A DNA stretch of 34,275 nucleotides, from assembly GCA_015060705.1 (NCBI GenBank), contig SUXY01000033.1:1-34275 (forward strand), in the 5' to 3' direction. This document shows, one piece after another, positions 7,050-15,197 of this stretch. Each line of letters begins with the position of its first letter. The first letter of the stretch is position 1. Made by a program: the position numbers and the translations under genes. The DNA comes from Bacteroides sp. GTDB taxonomy: Bacteria > Bacteroidota > Bacteroidia > Bacteroidales > Bacteroidaceae. The notes beneath the pieces were generated by a model. The model was not told the origin of the DNA. It saw nothing but the letters and a program-made list of their open reading frames with translations, and made no database searches.

Positions 7050-9134
7050 ATGAAAAAGTTAAGATTTACATTTACTTTGTTTTTGTCCCTGATGATGACA
7101 GGATTGATGGGACAAGAATATACTAGCCCATTCAATCATAGTTTGATGAATGAGAAATTTTATGACTTGATTGTAGGAGAGTCGTCGGGCGATAGAGCCT
7201 TTTATCACATCTTGGATATCGCTCCTTACGAGAGAGACCGTAAAAGCGAAGACTATAAAGGTCTTTTCATGGAGTCGGTGTATGTAGTAGACAAATTGAA
7301 GAGCTATGGATTTGTCGATGCAAAGACTGAATTGTTGGGCAAGACCAAGACTTGGGACGGTGTCAGTGCTACTCTTTGGGAAGTATCTCCGAATACCAGC
7401 AAGTTGGCCGATTATCGCGATTTGGCAGCTATCTTGGGACAAGGCAGCAAGAGCGCTCATGTCACAGCAGAATTGGCTTGGGTAGGTCGTGGTACTCAGA
7501 TGGAAATCGATGCGGTTGATTTGAAGGGTAAGATTGCTGTTACTGAAGCATCGGTAGGTAGAGTCCATGATTTGGCTGTAAAGGCAGGTGCTGTCGGTAT
7601 TATCTCTTACTATTCTCCACGTCCATTGGTCGATCCGATTCAGATTCCGAATAGCGGTATCAGAGGTAACAACGCTACTTTCTGCATCAACTTGACTCCA
7701 AGAGACGGTTATGCATTGAGAGACCGTTTGTTGAAGGGCGAAAAGATTACCGTAAAGGCTGATATCGAAACCACAACCGAAGAAACCAATATCGAAGTAC
7801 CGACTTGTTTAATCAAGGGTGCTGATGCCAATGCAGAAGAAATCATTCTTTGTGCTCACCTTTTTGAAGGTTATGTAAAGTTGGGTGCAAATGACAATAT
7901 TTCCGGTTCGGCAGCTTTGATTGAAGTAGCTCGTACATTGAATGAATTGATTGAAAGCGGTCAACTCCCAAGACCGAAACGTTCCATCCGATTCATTTGG
8001 GTTCCGGAATTCCAGGGAACCATTCCATGGGCTATCCAACACAAGGATATCCTGCAGCATACCTTATGTAATATCAACCTCGACATGGTAGGCTTGTGGT
8101 TGAGCAAGAGCCAGTCCATGTATTGTTTGCATCGTACCACCATGGGTAATCCTCATTACTTGAATGATGTGGCAGAAAGTTTCTATCATTACATGGGAGC
8201 TACCAACAAGGCATTTGTAGCAACAGGCGTAGGTAGACCGGAAGCGTTGAAGCCGGTTTACAGTGTAACCGGTTCCAGAGATCCTTTCTATTACTCCATC
8301 AATGCTCATTATGGTGCATCAGACCACGAAGTATTCAATGATTGGGGTGTACAGGCACCGGGTGTCATCATGATTACTTGGCCGGATAACTACTATCATA
8401 CATCGGGTGACCGTCCGGAAATCTGTGATCCAACCCAACTTCATCGTGCCATTGTATTGGCAGCCGTATCAGCTTATACCATTGCCGAAGCCGAAGAAGA
8501 AGGTGCCGTACGCATCGCTTCTGAAGTAGCTGCCAATGCCAACAAGCGAATGGCTATTAAGATGCGTTATGACCTTTCACGAATGAATGGTGCATCTAGC
8601 GAAGATTTCTCCAAGTTGTATCGTGCGGCTAAGTTCAATCAGGATGCCATGTTGCAGAACGAAATTGCTACATTAGGTTCTGTAATGGAATTGGCTCCGA
8701 CATCGGCTTCTTTGAAAGAATTGGTAACATCGCTTCAGAATGGAGTAAAGGCAGCATGGGCAACCAATGGCAAGACAATCGATGCAGCCATGAAGGTGCG
8801 TGCAGCATCGTTGGGCGTAGCTCCGTTGAAGATTGTTCTTTCTGCCGAAGAAAAGGCAGCAACCAAGGTATATCCTCGTAGTACAGCCAAAGTAAAGGAA
8901 TTCGGTTATGGTGTTCTTCGTTCGGTATCCAAAGAATTGATGACCAAGTATGGTTTCGACCAGAGAGGTGCCGTCAATCATGGTGCTGAAATTGCTAAGT
9001 TGACCGTCGGTGGTACCAACAGCATTTTGGACATCAAGAAGATGCTCGATGCTCAATTCCCGAATCCGGATAATTTGGAAACAATCACCAACTACCTAAA
9101 AATGTTGAAAGAATCAGGATTGGTAGAATACTAA
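7050..9134 (+). CDS. Secreted M28-family (DUF4910-like) aminopeptidase with PA domain
   Basis: A 694-residue protein from ATG 7050 (ATG 7041 adds MIG). 'MKKLRFTFTLFLSLMMTGLMGQ' is a signal peptide. A PA-type insert is visible ('VDLKGKIAVTEASVGRVHDLAVKAGAVGIISYYSPRPL' region), then the zinc peptidase core: 'ILCAHLFEG' (His), 'GANDNISGSAALIEVART' (Asp), 'WVPEFQGT' (Glu), 'INLDMVG' (Asp) and 'NYYHTSGDR' (His). Where classical M28 enzymes read AEE, this one reads PEF, as I recall for DUF4910-type members, so the second metal site may differ. The last ~200 residues are helical and unassigned. The probable role is release of N-terminal residues from peptides in the periplasm or outside. It is monocistronic with a strong terminator. 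The fold is secure; activity is inferred. Confidence 0.83.
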   Translation: MKKLRFTFTLFLSLMMTGLMGQEYTSPFNHSLMNEKFYDLIVGESSGDRAFYHILDIAPYERDRKSEDYKGLFMESVYVVDKLKSYGFVDAKTELLGKTKTWDGVSATLWEVSPNTSKLADYRDLAAILGQGSKSAHVTAELAWVGRGTQMEIDAVDLKGKIAVTEASVGRVHDLAVKAGAVGIISYYSPRPLVDPIQIPNSGIRGNNATFCINLTPRDGYALRDRLLKGEKITVKADIETTTEETNIEVPTCLIKGADANAEEIILCAHLFEGYVKLGANDNISGSAALIEVARTLNELIESGQLPRPKRSIRFIWVPEFQGTIPWAIQHKDILQHTLCNINLDMVGLWLSKSQSMYCLHRTTMGNPHYLNDVAESFYHYMGATNKAFVATGVGRPEALKPVYSVTGSRDPFYYSINAHYGASDHEVFNDWGVQAPGVIMITWPDNYYHTSGDRPEICDPTQLHRAIVLAAVSAYTIAEAEEEGAVRIASEVAANANKRMAIKMRYDLSRMNGASSEDFSKLYRAAKFNQDAMLQNEIATLGSVMELAPTSASLKELVTSLQNGVKAAWATNGKTIDAAMKVRAASLGVAPLKIVLSAEEKAATKVYPRSTAKVKEFGYGVLRSVSKELMTKYGFDQRGAVNHGAEIAKLTVGGTNSILDIKKMLDAQFPNPDNLETITNYLKMLKESGLVEY

Positions 9135-9136
9135 AA

Positions 9137-9171
9137 TAAAAGCAGCTAGGTTAAAACCTAGCTGCTTTTAT
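9137..9171. terminator. Bidirectional terminator between convergent genes
   Basis: A near-perfect hairpin (AAAGCAGCTAGG / CCTAGCTGCTTT around a TTAAAA loop) with A-runs before and T-runs after. It can stop transcription of the peptidase gene (+) and the FAD oxidoreductase gene (-), which converge here. Confidence 0.9.
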
Positions 9172-9223
9172 TATACCATATCAGATGATGTTCAATTTAT
9201 AGCTTGCTGATAATTGAAGAAGT

Positions 9224-10705
9224 TTATTCTGTTTTAGTGATGGCATACACCGTTTCTTTTCCTAATATTTCTGCACATGTAAAAAGAGAGGTCATACTAA
9301 CTCCTAATAAACCGTGTATTGTCAGGCTTTGTCCAGTCAAAAGAAGGTTAGGGATAGGGGTCTTTGGGGTTAGCAAAGTCATCATTGGGCTGTGCCAATC
9401 TTTCCGTACACCATATGCAGAACCTTCAGGGGTAGCGGTATAATCCCGGTATGTTAATGGGGTGCTGCTGAAATGTCCTTCTATCATGTGGCGTAATCCA
9501 GGGATGAATGTTTCTGCTAAAGTGATACATTCATTTGCTTTCCTTTCTTTGAAAGCAACGTATTCATCACCTCGATGACCAACTGTTGTATTATTCCATT
9601 GAGCTACTTCATCCCAAAGCATAGGGGTTACAATATCTACATAGCGGGTGTAAGGTGAACCGTCTTCCGGTACACGGCAACAGACGAGGATACCCGAAAC
9701 GGGACCATCTTCCCGATAATAGGTCCATACATTCGGTTTTTTGTATATGTATTGGTTCCAATTGAAATACTTCAACGTGTTCGGTTTTATAATCAGTGAA
9801 ACGGTATACATACCATAAGTGTTGGATAAGGAATGAATACGTCTGCGATATACTTTTCTGATTCGTGTACTTTCTTTTACCAAATCCACCGTTACGGTAG
9901 GATGTGTATCACTGATAAACCAATCGGCTTCATAAAGTTCTCCGTTCACGGTGCGGGCAGCTACTAATTGTCCATCTTTTTCTATCAGTTCTTCTACACC
10001 GGAATTACAGATAACTTCCCCGCCCATACTACGGATGTCACGAACCAAAGATTCTACCAGCATGGAACCATCTCCTTTCAGTCTCCATGAACTTTCTATG
10101 AAGCTATTGTTTCCTTGTGCAAAAGTATAGAGCGGCAATGTTTCTTTGTCTAATTCCATTTTGAGTGATGAACCGCAGAGCACATTTCTCAGCAATGGGT
10201 CATGAAATGTTTGGTTCAAGAACTCATACGCACTTTTCCCAAATAGAGATGTATTGAAGAAGTTCACTTCATCTCTCGGTAAGATGGCATCGTGAAGATG
10301 TTTGCCTATTTCCCTCATGATGTCTGCATACTGCTGCAAACCTGCTCGTTCCGATGGGAAATCCTTTGCCAAAGTATCAACGAAAGCATCTAAACCTTCT
10401 GCATAAGCGAAGTTTTTTTCTCCAATCATCACACGATCGAATCCCTCAGCATCAAGATGTTGCCAAGGTAAATTCATGAGATTCATGTATTTGAAAATAG
10501 GGTAGAGAGCATTCCCTGGTGCCAATCCACCTACATAATGTAATCCTGTGTCAAGTGCAATTCCTTTCCGGCGATAACTCTGCATACATCCCCCAGGATG
10601 CTTTTCTTTTTCCAACACGCAAACTTTTCTTCCTTGTTTGGCCAAAATATATGCACATTGCAAACCGCCTAGGCCGCTACCTATAATGATAATTTCGAAT
10701 TTCAA
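9224..10705 (-). CDS. FAD-dependent oxidoreductase, phytoene desaturase / retinol saturase-like
   Basis: About 493 residues from the proposed TTG start at 10705. The N-terminal 'EIIIIGSGLGGLQCAYILAKQGRKVCVLEKEKHPGG' is the dinucleotide-binding fold of the carotenoid-desaturase/retinol-saturase flavoprotein family. A C-terminal FAD-contact stretch is also visible ('PIPNLLLTGQSLTIHGLLGV'). The frame extends to a TTG at 10756, but that TTG is part of a -7 box TATCTTTG, so it cannot be translated from that promoter; no ATG lies near the Rossmann fold, which leaves TTG 10705. No carotenoid genes are nearby, so the substrate is unknown; Bacteroidetes relatives are simply annotated NAD(P)/FAD-dependent oxidoreductases. 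It stands alone on the minus strand. Confidence 0.82.
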   Translation of the reverse strand: MKFEIIIIGSGLGGLQCAYILAKQGRKVCVLEKEKHPGGCMQSYRRKGIALDTGLHYVGGLAPGNALYPIFKYMNLMNLPWQHLDAEGFDRVMIGEKNFAYAEGLDAFVDTLAKDFPSERAGLQQYADIMREIGKHLHDAILPRDEVNFFNTSLFGKSAYEFLNQTFHDPLLRNVLCGSSLKMELDKETLPLYTFAQGNNSFIESSWRLKGDGSMLVESLVRDIRSMGGEVICNSGVEELIEKDGQLVAARTVNGELYEADWFISDTHPTVTVDLVKESTRIRKVYRRRIHSLSNTYGMYTVSLIIKPNTLKYFNWNQYIYKKPNVWTYYREDGPVSGILVCCRVPEDGSPYTRYVDIVTPMLWDEVAQWNNTTVGHRGDEYVAFKERKANECITLAETFIPGLRHMIEGHFSSTPLTYRDYTATPEGSAYGVRKDWHSPMMTLLTPKTPIPNLLLTGQSLTIHGLLGVSMTSLFTCAEILGKETVYAITKTE

Positions 10706-10753
10706 TGTTTTCCTTTGTTTTTTAAATAATTTGCAAAGAAAGTGAATATCTGT

Positions 10754-10761
10754 CAAAGATA
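10754..10761 (-). promoter_or_regulatory. -7 box of the FAD oxidoreductase gene
   Basis: On the minus strand this reads TATCTTTG. It would give a leader of about 40 nt before TTG 10705. No convincing -33 TTTG is seen upstream. Confidence 0.5.
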
Positions 10762-10856
10762 CAATTAAACGTATATATATTTTTATAGGGCTTTCCTATA
10801 TCGTACTACAGTGTATCATTTTTGTAGCATGGTTGTCGATTTTGGGTAATATACGA

Positions 10857-10891
10857 CAAAAAGAAAGGCAACTACGAAAAACGTAATTGCC
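10857..10891 (-). terminator. Terminator of the tRNA-Arg gene
   Basis: On the minus strand a 10-bp stem (GGCAATTACG / CGTAGTTGCC, one G-U pair) with a five-T loop is followed by a T-rich run (TTTCTTTTT). It lies about 20 nt after the tRNA 3' end. Confidence 0.85.
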
Positions 10892-10911
10892 TGATTCTTA
10901 ATGTTTCAAAG

Positions 10912-10985
<74 letters not shown>

Positions 10986-11001
10986 ATCCTTAATTGCGCT
11001 G

Positions 11002-11033
11002 CAAAGGTAGAGGTTTTTGTTGAAACGTGCAAG
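11002..11033 (-). promoter_or_regulatory. Promoter of the tRNA-Arg gene
   Basis: The minus strand shows CTTG (-33, one mismatch to TTTG) at 11030-11033 and TACCTTTG (-7) at 11002-11009, 20 bp apart. The start would fall about 10 nt before the mature tRNA. Confidence 0.65.
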
Positions 11034-11063
11034 AAAAAATGAAATTTTCTTTTGAAAATAGGG

Positions 11064-12452
11064 CTAATCCTTGATTTTCTGCTTGTACATTTCGGCACGT
11101 CCAAGGATGTCTTTCACGAAATTGTAGGTTTCGCGACCTCGGAAGTAGCCGTTTTTGCAGACGGGATCGTTGAAGTATTCTTCGTTGCTTTTCAAAAGAA
11201 TGTAGACTTCTACATTGTCATCCCACTTATATTTGTCTTTGCCATATTTTTCGGTTAATGCCATGGCATCGAATACATGACCAATACCGGCATTGTATGA
11301 GGCCAATACAAACTTCATCTTTTCATTTGGGTCGGTCACCTTGCTGAAAGAGCGGGCTATTTGAGCCAAATACTTGGTGGCTGCTTTGACACTTTCTTCC
11401 GGATTCTGTTCCTTCCCTTCAGGGACTCCCATGGCACGGGCAGTTTTCGGCATCATCTGCATCAATCCTCTAGCACCAACCCAGGATACAGCGGTGGTAT
11501 CGAAGTTGGATTCATTGTAGGCCAACGAAGCAATCACTCGCCAATCCCAACCTACTTCCGGAGCATATTTTTTGAATAGGTCATCGAAGTGAGAAATCTT
11601 TCCGTCTTTAATGGAGAGGATAGGACCATGAGGCAGATGTTTACTTTGTTCAAAGTATTTCTTGGTGCTAGCTTTGTATGCTGGGGTCGTAATATTTTCT
11701 TTATGCCATTGGTTAGCTGCTTCTCCCAATAAAGGAGATGTTTTTCTGACCGCCCATGAAGCACGTTGGTCGAAGCTAACAGCCATTTGAATATTCAGAT
11801 TGGAATAATAAGTCTTGTTCAGGCGTGCCAAATCATTGTCAGATATGGCATAATCAATGGTTCCGTTGGATACTTGCATGAGCAAGTCTTCGTTGCTGAT
11901 GCTATCGTTGGTTACTTCGTGAATTTTGATGCCACCTCCCAGTTCTTTATCCAGATTGATCAGTCTTTCCAAATGTTTGCCCGGCTTGGCGTATACATCC
12001 TTGTCTATCAGGTCAGTGACATTGGCTAATGCTTTCTGGCCTTTTTGGCTGTTACGTTGTACCAATACTTGGTGGGTAATGATGTCTTCTCCACAAAACA
12101 ATACACTATCCTTGAATTCTTTGGTTATCGGAAGAGGGTAGGCAATGAAATCCCCTTCGCCGTTCAATAACATGTGGACCAATTCTTCGGTATCAGAAGC
12201 TGTTTTAATTTTCAGTTTCAATCCAAGGGATTCGGCAAATTGCTTTGCCAATTCGTATTGGAATCCCATGGGTTCTCCTCGATAATCGAAATAAGATATG
12301 GAACTGTTCAAGGTCAGGGCCACCACTTCACCGCTATCTTTCATTTGCGGAAGGTCGTAATGTTCCATGTCGACAGTCGTCTCTTGTTGTTTCTTTGGTT
12401 GACACCCCAACATGCAAATGCATGCAAGTATCAGGAAGGATATTTGTTTCAT
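11064..12452 (-). CDS. mltF: MltF-like lytic transglycosylase lipoprotein
   Basis: This 462-residue protein starts with a lipoprotein signal ('MKQISFLILACICMLGC'). Residues ~40-265 form a solute-binding-protein type 3 domain ('VVALTLNSSISYFDYRGEPMGFQYELAKQFAESLGL'). It is followed by an SLT lytic transglycosylase domain ('IASLAYNESNFDTTAVSWVGARGLMQMMPKTARAMG', catalytic Glu in NES; then 'VLASYNAGIGHVFDA'). This two-domain order is that of MltF, in which the binding domain is thought to sense wall fragments and regulate cleavage of glycan strands to 1,6-anhydro products. It is divergent from a Dabb gene, with interleaved promoters. The domain call is firm; regulation by ligand is known from the family, not seen here. 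Confidence 0.92.
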   Translation of the reverse strand: MKQISFLILACICMLGCQPKKQQETTVDMEHYDLPQMKDSGEVVALTLNSSISYFDYRGEPMGFQYELAKQFAESLGLKLKIKTASDTEELVHMLLNGEGDFIAYPLPITKEFKDSVLFCGEDIITHQVLVQRNSQKGQKALANVTDLIDKDVYAKPGKHLERLINLDKELGGGIKIHEVTNDSISNEDLLMQVSNGTIDYAISDNDLARLNKTYYSNLNIQMAVSFDQRASWAVRKTSPLLGEAANQWHKENITTPAYKASTKKYFEQSKHLPHGPILSIKDGKISHFDDLFKKYAPEVGWDWRVIASLAYNESNFDTTAVSWVGARGLMQMMPKTARAMGVPEGKEQNPEESVKAATKYLAQIARSFSKVTDPNEKMKFVLASYNAGIGHVFDAMALTEKYGKDKYKWDDNVEVYILLKSNEEYFNDPVCKNGYFRGRETYNFVKDILGRAEMYKQKIKD

Positions 12453-12474
12453 ATCGAGGAAATAATTAAATTTG
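12443..12474 (+). promoter_or_regulatory. Promoter of the Dabb-domain gene
   Basis: TTTG at 12443-12446 and TAAATTTG at 12467-12474, 20 bp apart. The -33 box lies just inside the start of the divergent mltF gene. Confidence 0.7.
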
Positions 12475-12477
12475 CAT

Positions 12478-12509
12478 CAAAAGTAATAATAAATCATTTA
12501 AATATCAAG
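12478..12509 (-). promoter_or_regulatory. Promoter of the mltF-like gene
   Basis: The minus strand shows CTTG at 12506-12509 (one mismatch to TTTG) and TACTTTTG at 12478-12485, 20 bp apart. It ends only 3 bp from the -7 box of the opposite-strand promoter, so the two polymerases compete for the same DNA. Confidence 0.6.
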
Positions 12510-12512
12510 CAT

Positions 12513-12812
12513 ATGGTTAAGCACATTGTCATGTTCAAGTTGAAAGAAACTCTTTCAAAGGAAGAAAAGTTGGATGTAATGAATCGTTTCAAGGCAGCTA
12601 TTGAAGCTTTGCCGGCAAAAATTGATGTGATTCGTAAAGTATTTGTAGGTTTGAATATCAACGAAGCCGAAGCGTGGGACATTTGTCTGGAAAGTGAATT
12701 TGATACATTGGATGATGTGAAGTTCTATGCTGCACATCCGGATCATGTGGCTGCTGCCGGTATCTTGAAGGACGCCAAGTTGGATCGTGCTTGTGTAGAT
12801 TATGAATGCTAA
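12513..12812 (+). CDS. Dabb (stress-responsive alpha/beta barrel) domain protein
   Basis: A 99-residue single-domain protein, starting at ATG 12513 ('MVKHIVMFKLK'). The frame is open further upstream but those codons lie before the promoter. The N-terminal strand 'KHIVMFKLK' and the C-terminal 'FDTLDDVKFYAAHPDHVAAAG' are the classic Dabb pattern of a dimeric alpha/beta barrel. Bacterial members are small cytosolic proteins, mostly without known function; related folds include olivetolic acid cyclase and muconolactone isomerase-like proteins. It shares its control region with the divergent mltF gene. No role can be assigned beyond the family. Confidence 0.88.
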   Translation: MVKHIVMFKLKETLSKEEKLDVMNRFKAAIEALPAKIDVIRKVFVGLNINEAEAWDICLESEFDTLDDVKFYAAHPDHVAAAGILKDAKLDRACVDYEC

Positions 12813-12853
12813 TCATTGATTTGAAAGAATAATTGAAGTTTTTCTGATAATTA

Positions 12854-12885
12854 TTTGTGTCTTTCGATTTAATGCTATATTTTTG
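12854..12885 (+). promoter_or_regulatory. Promoter of the his operon
   Basis: TTTG at 12854-12857 and TATTTTTG at 12878-12885, exactly 20 bp apart: a near-ideal Bacteroidetes promoter. Transcription would begin close to 12890, just before the leader peptide ATG at 12908. Confidence 0.8.
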
Positions 12886-12907
12886 TCGCCTATAAAATTA
12901 AAAATGT

Positions 12908-12952
12908 ATGCAAAGAACTTCTACACATCATCATCACTTTCCTAACGATTGA
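12908..12952 (+). CDS. His operon leader peptide (14 residues, four consecutive His)
   Basis: The frame from ATG 12908 to TGA 12950-12952 encodes MQRTSTHHHHFPND, with codons CAT CAT CAT CAC in a row at 12926-12937. It lies between a strong promoter and an intrinsic terminator upstream of hisG. A short peptide with a His run in exactly this place is the hallmark of histidine attenuation: when charged tRNA-His is scarce the ribosome stalls on the His codons and lets the antiterminator form. The overlapping frame from ATG 12904 encodes no His run. No Shine-Dalgarno is visible, as is common in Bacteroidetes. Confidence 0.85.
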   Translation: MQRTSTHHHHFPND

Positions 12953-13024
12953 ATCGGTGGGCACGATGTTGTTGTAGTCAATGATATACGAAAGGGGCTT
13001 ACCGATAGTTGGTAAGCCTTTTTT
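12953..13024 (+). promoter_or_regulatory. His attenuator: antiterminator and terminator
   Basis: The terminator stem is GGCTTACC (12996-13003) with GGTAAGCC (13011-13018), followed by six T. The alternative pairing is ATCGGTGGGC (12953-12962) with GCTTACCGAT (12997-13006): ten pairs including two G-U, using the whole 5' arm of the terminator. The antiterminator arm begins right after the leader stop codon, where a ribosome finishing the peptide would mask it and one stalled at the His codons would not. A third possible pairing joins CTACA (12921-12925) to TGTAG (12973-12977), sequestering the His-codon region. Confidence 0.85.
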
Positions 13025-13056
13025 ATTATAAAAGAAACAAATAAAAGAAAGAATAT

Positions 13057-13908
13057 ATGCTGAGAATTGCAGTACAATCGAAAGGCCGTTTGTTTGAAGA
13101 AACAATGGCATTGTTGCAGGAAGCGGACATCAAGATTCCTTCTTCTAAGCGTATCTTGTTGGTACAGGCTTCGAACTTCCCTGTGGAGGTGCTTTTCCTC
13201 CGTGATGATGATATCCCTCAATCGGTAGCCAATGGCATAGCCGATTTGGGTATTGTAGGTGAAAATGAATTTGTAGAACGCAACGAAGATGCTGAAATCG
13301 TGAAGCGTTTGGGCTTCAGCAAGTGCCGTTTGTCGCTCGCCATTCCAAAGGATGTGGACTATCCGGGATTGTCTTGGTTCGAAGGACGGAAAATCGCCAC
13401 TTCTTATCCGGGTATTTTGGAACGTTTCATGGAAAAGCATGGTATTCATACCGATATTCATGTCATCACTGGTTCGGTAGAGATTGCTCCGGGTATCAGT
13501 TTGGCAGATGCTATCTTTGATATCGTTAGTTCGGGTTCTACTTTGGTAAGCAACCGCTTGAAGGAAGTGGAAGTAGTCATGAAGAGTGAAGCATTGCTTA
13601 TCGGCAACAAGAACTTGTCGGAAGAGAAGAAGGCTGTCTTGGAGGAATTGCTTTTCCGTATCGATGCGGTAAAGGCGGCCGAAGATAAGAAATATGTTTT
13701 GATGAACATCCCGACCGAAAAGTTGGGAGAAATCATCGAAGTACTTCCGGGCATGAAGAGTCCGACTGTGATGCCGTTGGCACAAGAAGGTTGGAGTTCC
13801 GTACATACAGTGCTCGACCAGAAGTGTTTTTGGGAAATTATCGGTAAGTTGAAGGCATTGGGTGCCGAAGGTATTTTGGTACTTCCGATAGAGAAAATGA
13901 TTTTATAA
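13057..13908 (+). CDS. hisG: ATP phosphoribosyltransferase, long form
   Basis: A 283-residue enzyme for the first step of histidine synthesis (ATP + PRPP to phosphoribosyl-ATP). 'MLRIAVQSKGRLFEETMALLQEADI', 'ADLGIVGENEF' and the PRPP-site region 'DAIFDIVSSGSTLVSNRLKEV' (family E..D.V.TG.TL) are all present. The length and the C-terminal 'VLMNIPTEKLGEIIEVLPGMKSPTVMPL' domain mark the long HisG_L form. That form carries its own regulatory domain for feedback by histidine and needs no HisZ. It is first of a four-gene cluster and is controlled by the attenuator ending 33 nt upstream. Confidence 0.97.
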   Translation: MLRIAVQSKGRLFEETMALLQEADIKIPSSKRILLVQASNFPVEVLFLRDDDIPQSVANGIADLGIVGENEFVERNEDAEIVKRLGFSKCRLSLAIPKDVDYPGLSWFEGRKIATSYPGILERFMEKHGIHTDIHVITGSVEIAPGISLADAIFDIVSSGSTLVSNRLKEVEVVMKSEALLIGNKNLSEEKKAVLEELLFRIDAVKAAEDKKYVLMNIPTEKLGEIIEVLPGMKSPTVMPLAQEGWSSVHTVLDQKCFWEIIGKLKALGAEGILVLPIEKMIL

Positions 13909-13910
13909 TT

Positions 13911-15194
13911 ATGAAAAAGATACTTTATCCGAGTAAGTCCGAATGGGCGGAAATGCTTCGTCGTCCGGTATTGAATGTCGAGATATTATTTGAAAACGTC
14001 GGCACGATTTTGAAAGAGGTGCGTACAAATGGCGATAAGGCGGTTATCGAATATGAAGAACGTTTCGATAAAGTGAAACTGGAATCGTTGGCGGTATCTG
14101 AGGCTGAAATCAAGGAAGCCGAAAAGGAAGTACCTATCGAATTGAAGGTGGCTATCTTGTTGGCTCAACGAAATATCTATACCTTCCACAAGAAGCAGAA
14201 GTTCGAAGGGAAGAAGGTGGAAACCATGGAAGGTGTCACTTGTTGGCAAAAGGCTGTAGGCATCGAAAAGGTGGGTTTGTATATCCCTGGGGGAACAGCA
14301 CCATTGTTCTCTACCGTGTTGATGTTGGCTGTACCTGCCAAGATTGCAGGTTGTAAGGAAATAGTTCTGTGTACACCTCCCAACAAGGAAGGTAAAATCA
14401 ATCCGGCTATTCTTTATGCAGCTCAGGTAGCTGGTGTAAGCAAGATTTTCAAGGCTGGTGGTGTTCAGGCAATCGGTGCGATGGCTTATGGTACGGAGAG
14501 TGTGCCTAAGGTATACAAGATTTTTGGTCCGGGCAATCAGTATGTCATGGCGGCAAAACAACAAGTGGCCATGCACGATGTAGCCATTGACATGCCGGCA
14601 GGTCCGTCGGAAGTGGAAGTGATTGCTGATGAAACAGCCAATCCGGCATTTGTGGCAGCTGACTTGCTTTCTCAGGCGGAACATGGTGTGGATAGTCAGG
14701 TGGTCTTGATAACGACTTCAGAAAAGTTGCTTGATGAAGTGGAATACGAAGTACAACATCAGTTGTCCCGTTTGCCTCGTTGGCAGATTGCAGAAAAGTC
14801 ATTGGTGAATAGTAAGTTGATTTTGGTGAAGGACATGGATGAAGTGATTGAACTGACCAATGAATATGCACCGGAACACTTGATTATCGAGACCAAAAAC
14901 TATATGGAATTGGCGGAAAGAGTTGTGAATGCCGGTTCGGTCTTCTTGGGTTCCTATACTCCGGAAAGTGCGGGTGACTATGCATCGGGTACCAACCATA
15001 CCTTGCCGACCAATGGTTATGCCAAGGCATATAGCGGTGTAAGTTTGGATAGCTTCATCCGGAAGATAACCTTCCAGGAAATCAGTCGGGAAGGTATTCA
15101 GAACATTGGTCCGGCTATCGAAGTTATGGCGGCTCATGAGCAACTGGATGCTCACAAGAATGCAGTAACCGTTCGTTTGAATTCATTGAAGTAA
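13911..15194 (+). CDS. hisD: Histidinol dehydrogenase
   Basis: A 427-residue, zinc-dependent, NAD-dependent enzyme that oxidises L-histidinol to histidine in the last two steps of the pathway. Family motifs: 'KVGLYIPGGTAPLFSTVLMLAVPAKIAGC', 'IFGPGNQYVMAAKQQV', 'DMPAGPSEVEVIADETANPAFVAADLLSQAEHG' (zinc-binding Gln/His), and 'YAPEHLII' with the catalytic Glu-His pair. The length is usual for the family. It starts two nt after the hisG stop, so it is translationally close-coupled. Confidence 0.97.
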   Translation: MKKILYPSKSEWAEMLRRPVLNVEILFENVGTILKEVRTNGDKAVIEYEERFDKVKLESLAVSEAEIKEAEKEVPIELKVAILLAQRNIYTFHKKQKFEGKKVETMEGVTCWQKAVGIEKVGLYIPGGTAPLFSTVLMLAVPAKIAGCKEIVLCTPPNKEGKINPAILYAAQVAGVSKIFKAGGVQAIGAMAYGTESVPKVYKIFGPGNQYVMAAKQQVAMHDVAIDMPAGPSEVEVIADETANPAFVAADLLSQAEHGVDSQVVLITTSEKLLDEVEYEVQHQLSRLPRWQIAEKSLVNSKLILVKDMDEVIELTNEYAPEHLIIETKNYMELAERVVNAGSVFLGSYTPESAGDYASGTNHTLPTNGYAKAYSGVSLDSFIRKITFQEISREGIQNIGPAIEVMAAHEQLDAHKNAVTVRLNSLK

Positions 15195-15197
15195 ATT

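Noticed and set aside
12174-12512. Longer version of the Dabb protein extending 113 codons upstream
   Set aside because: That part runs antisense through mltF and starts before the promoter; the family begins at MVKHIVMFKLK.
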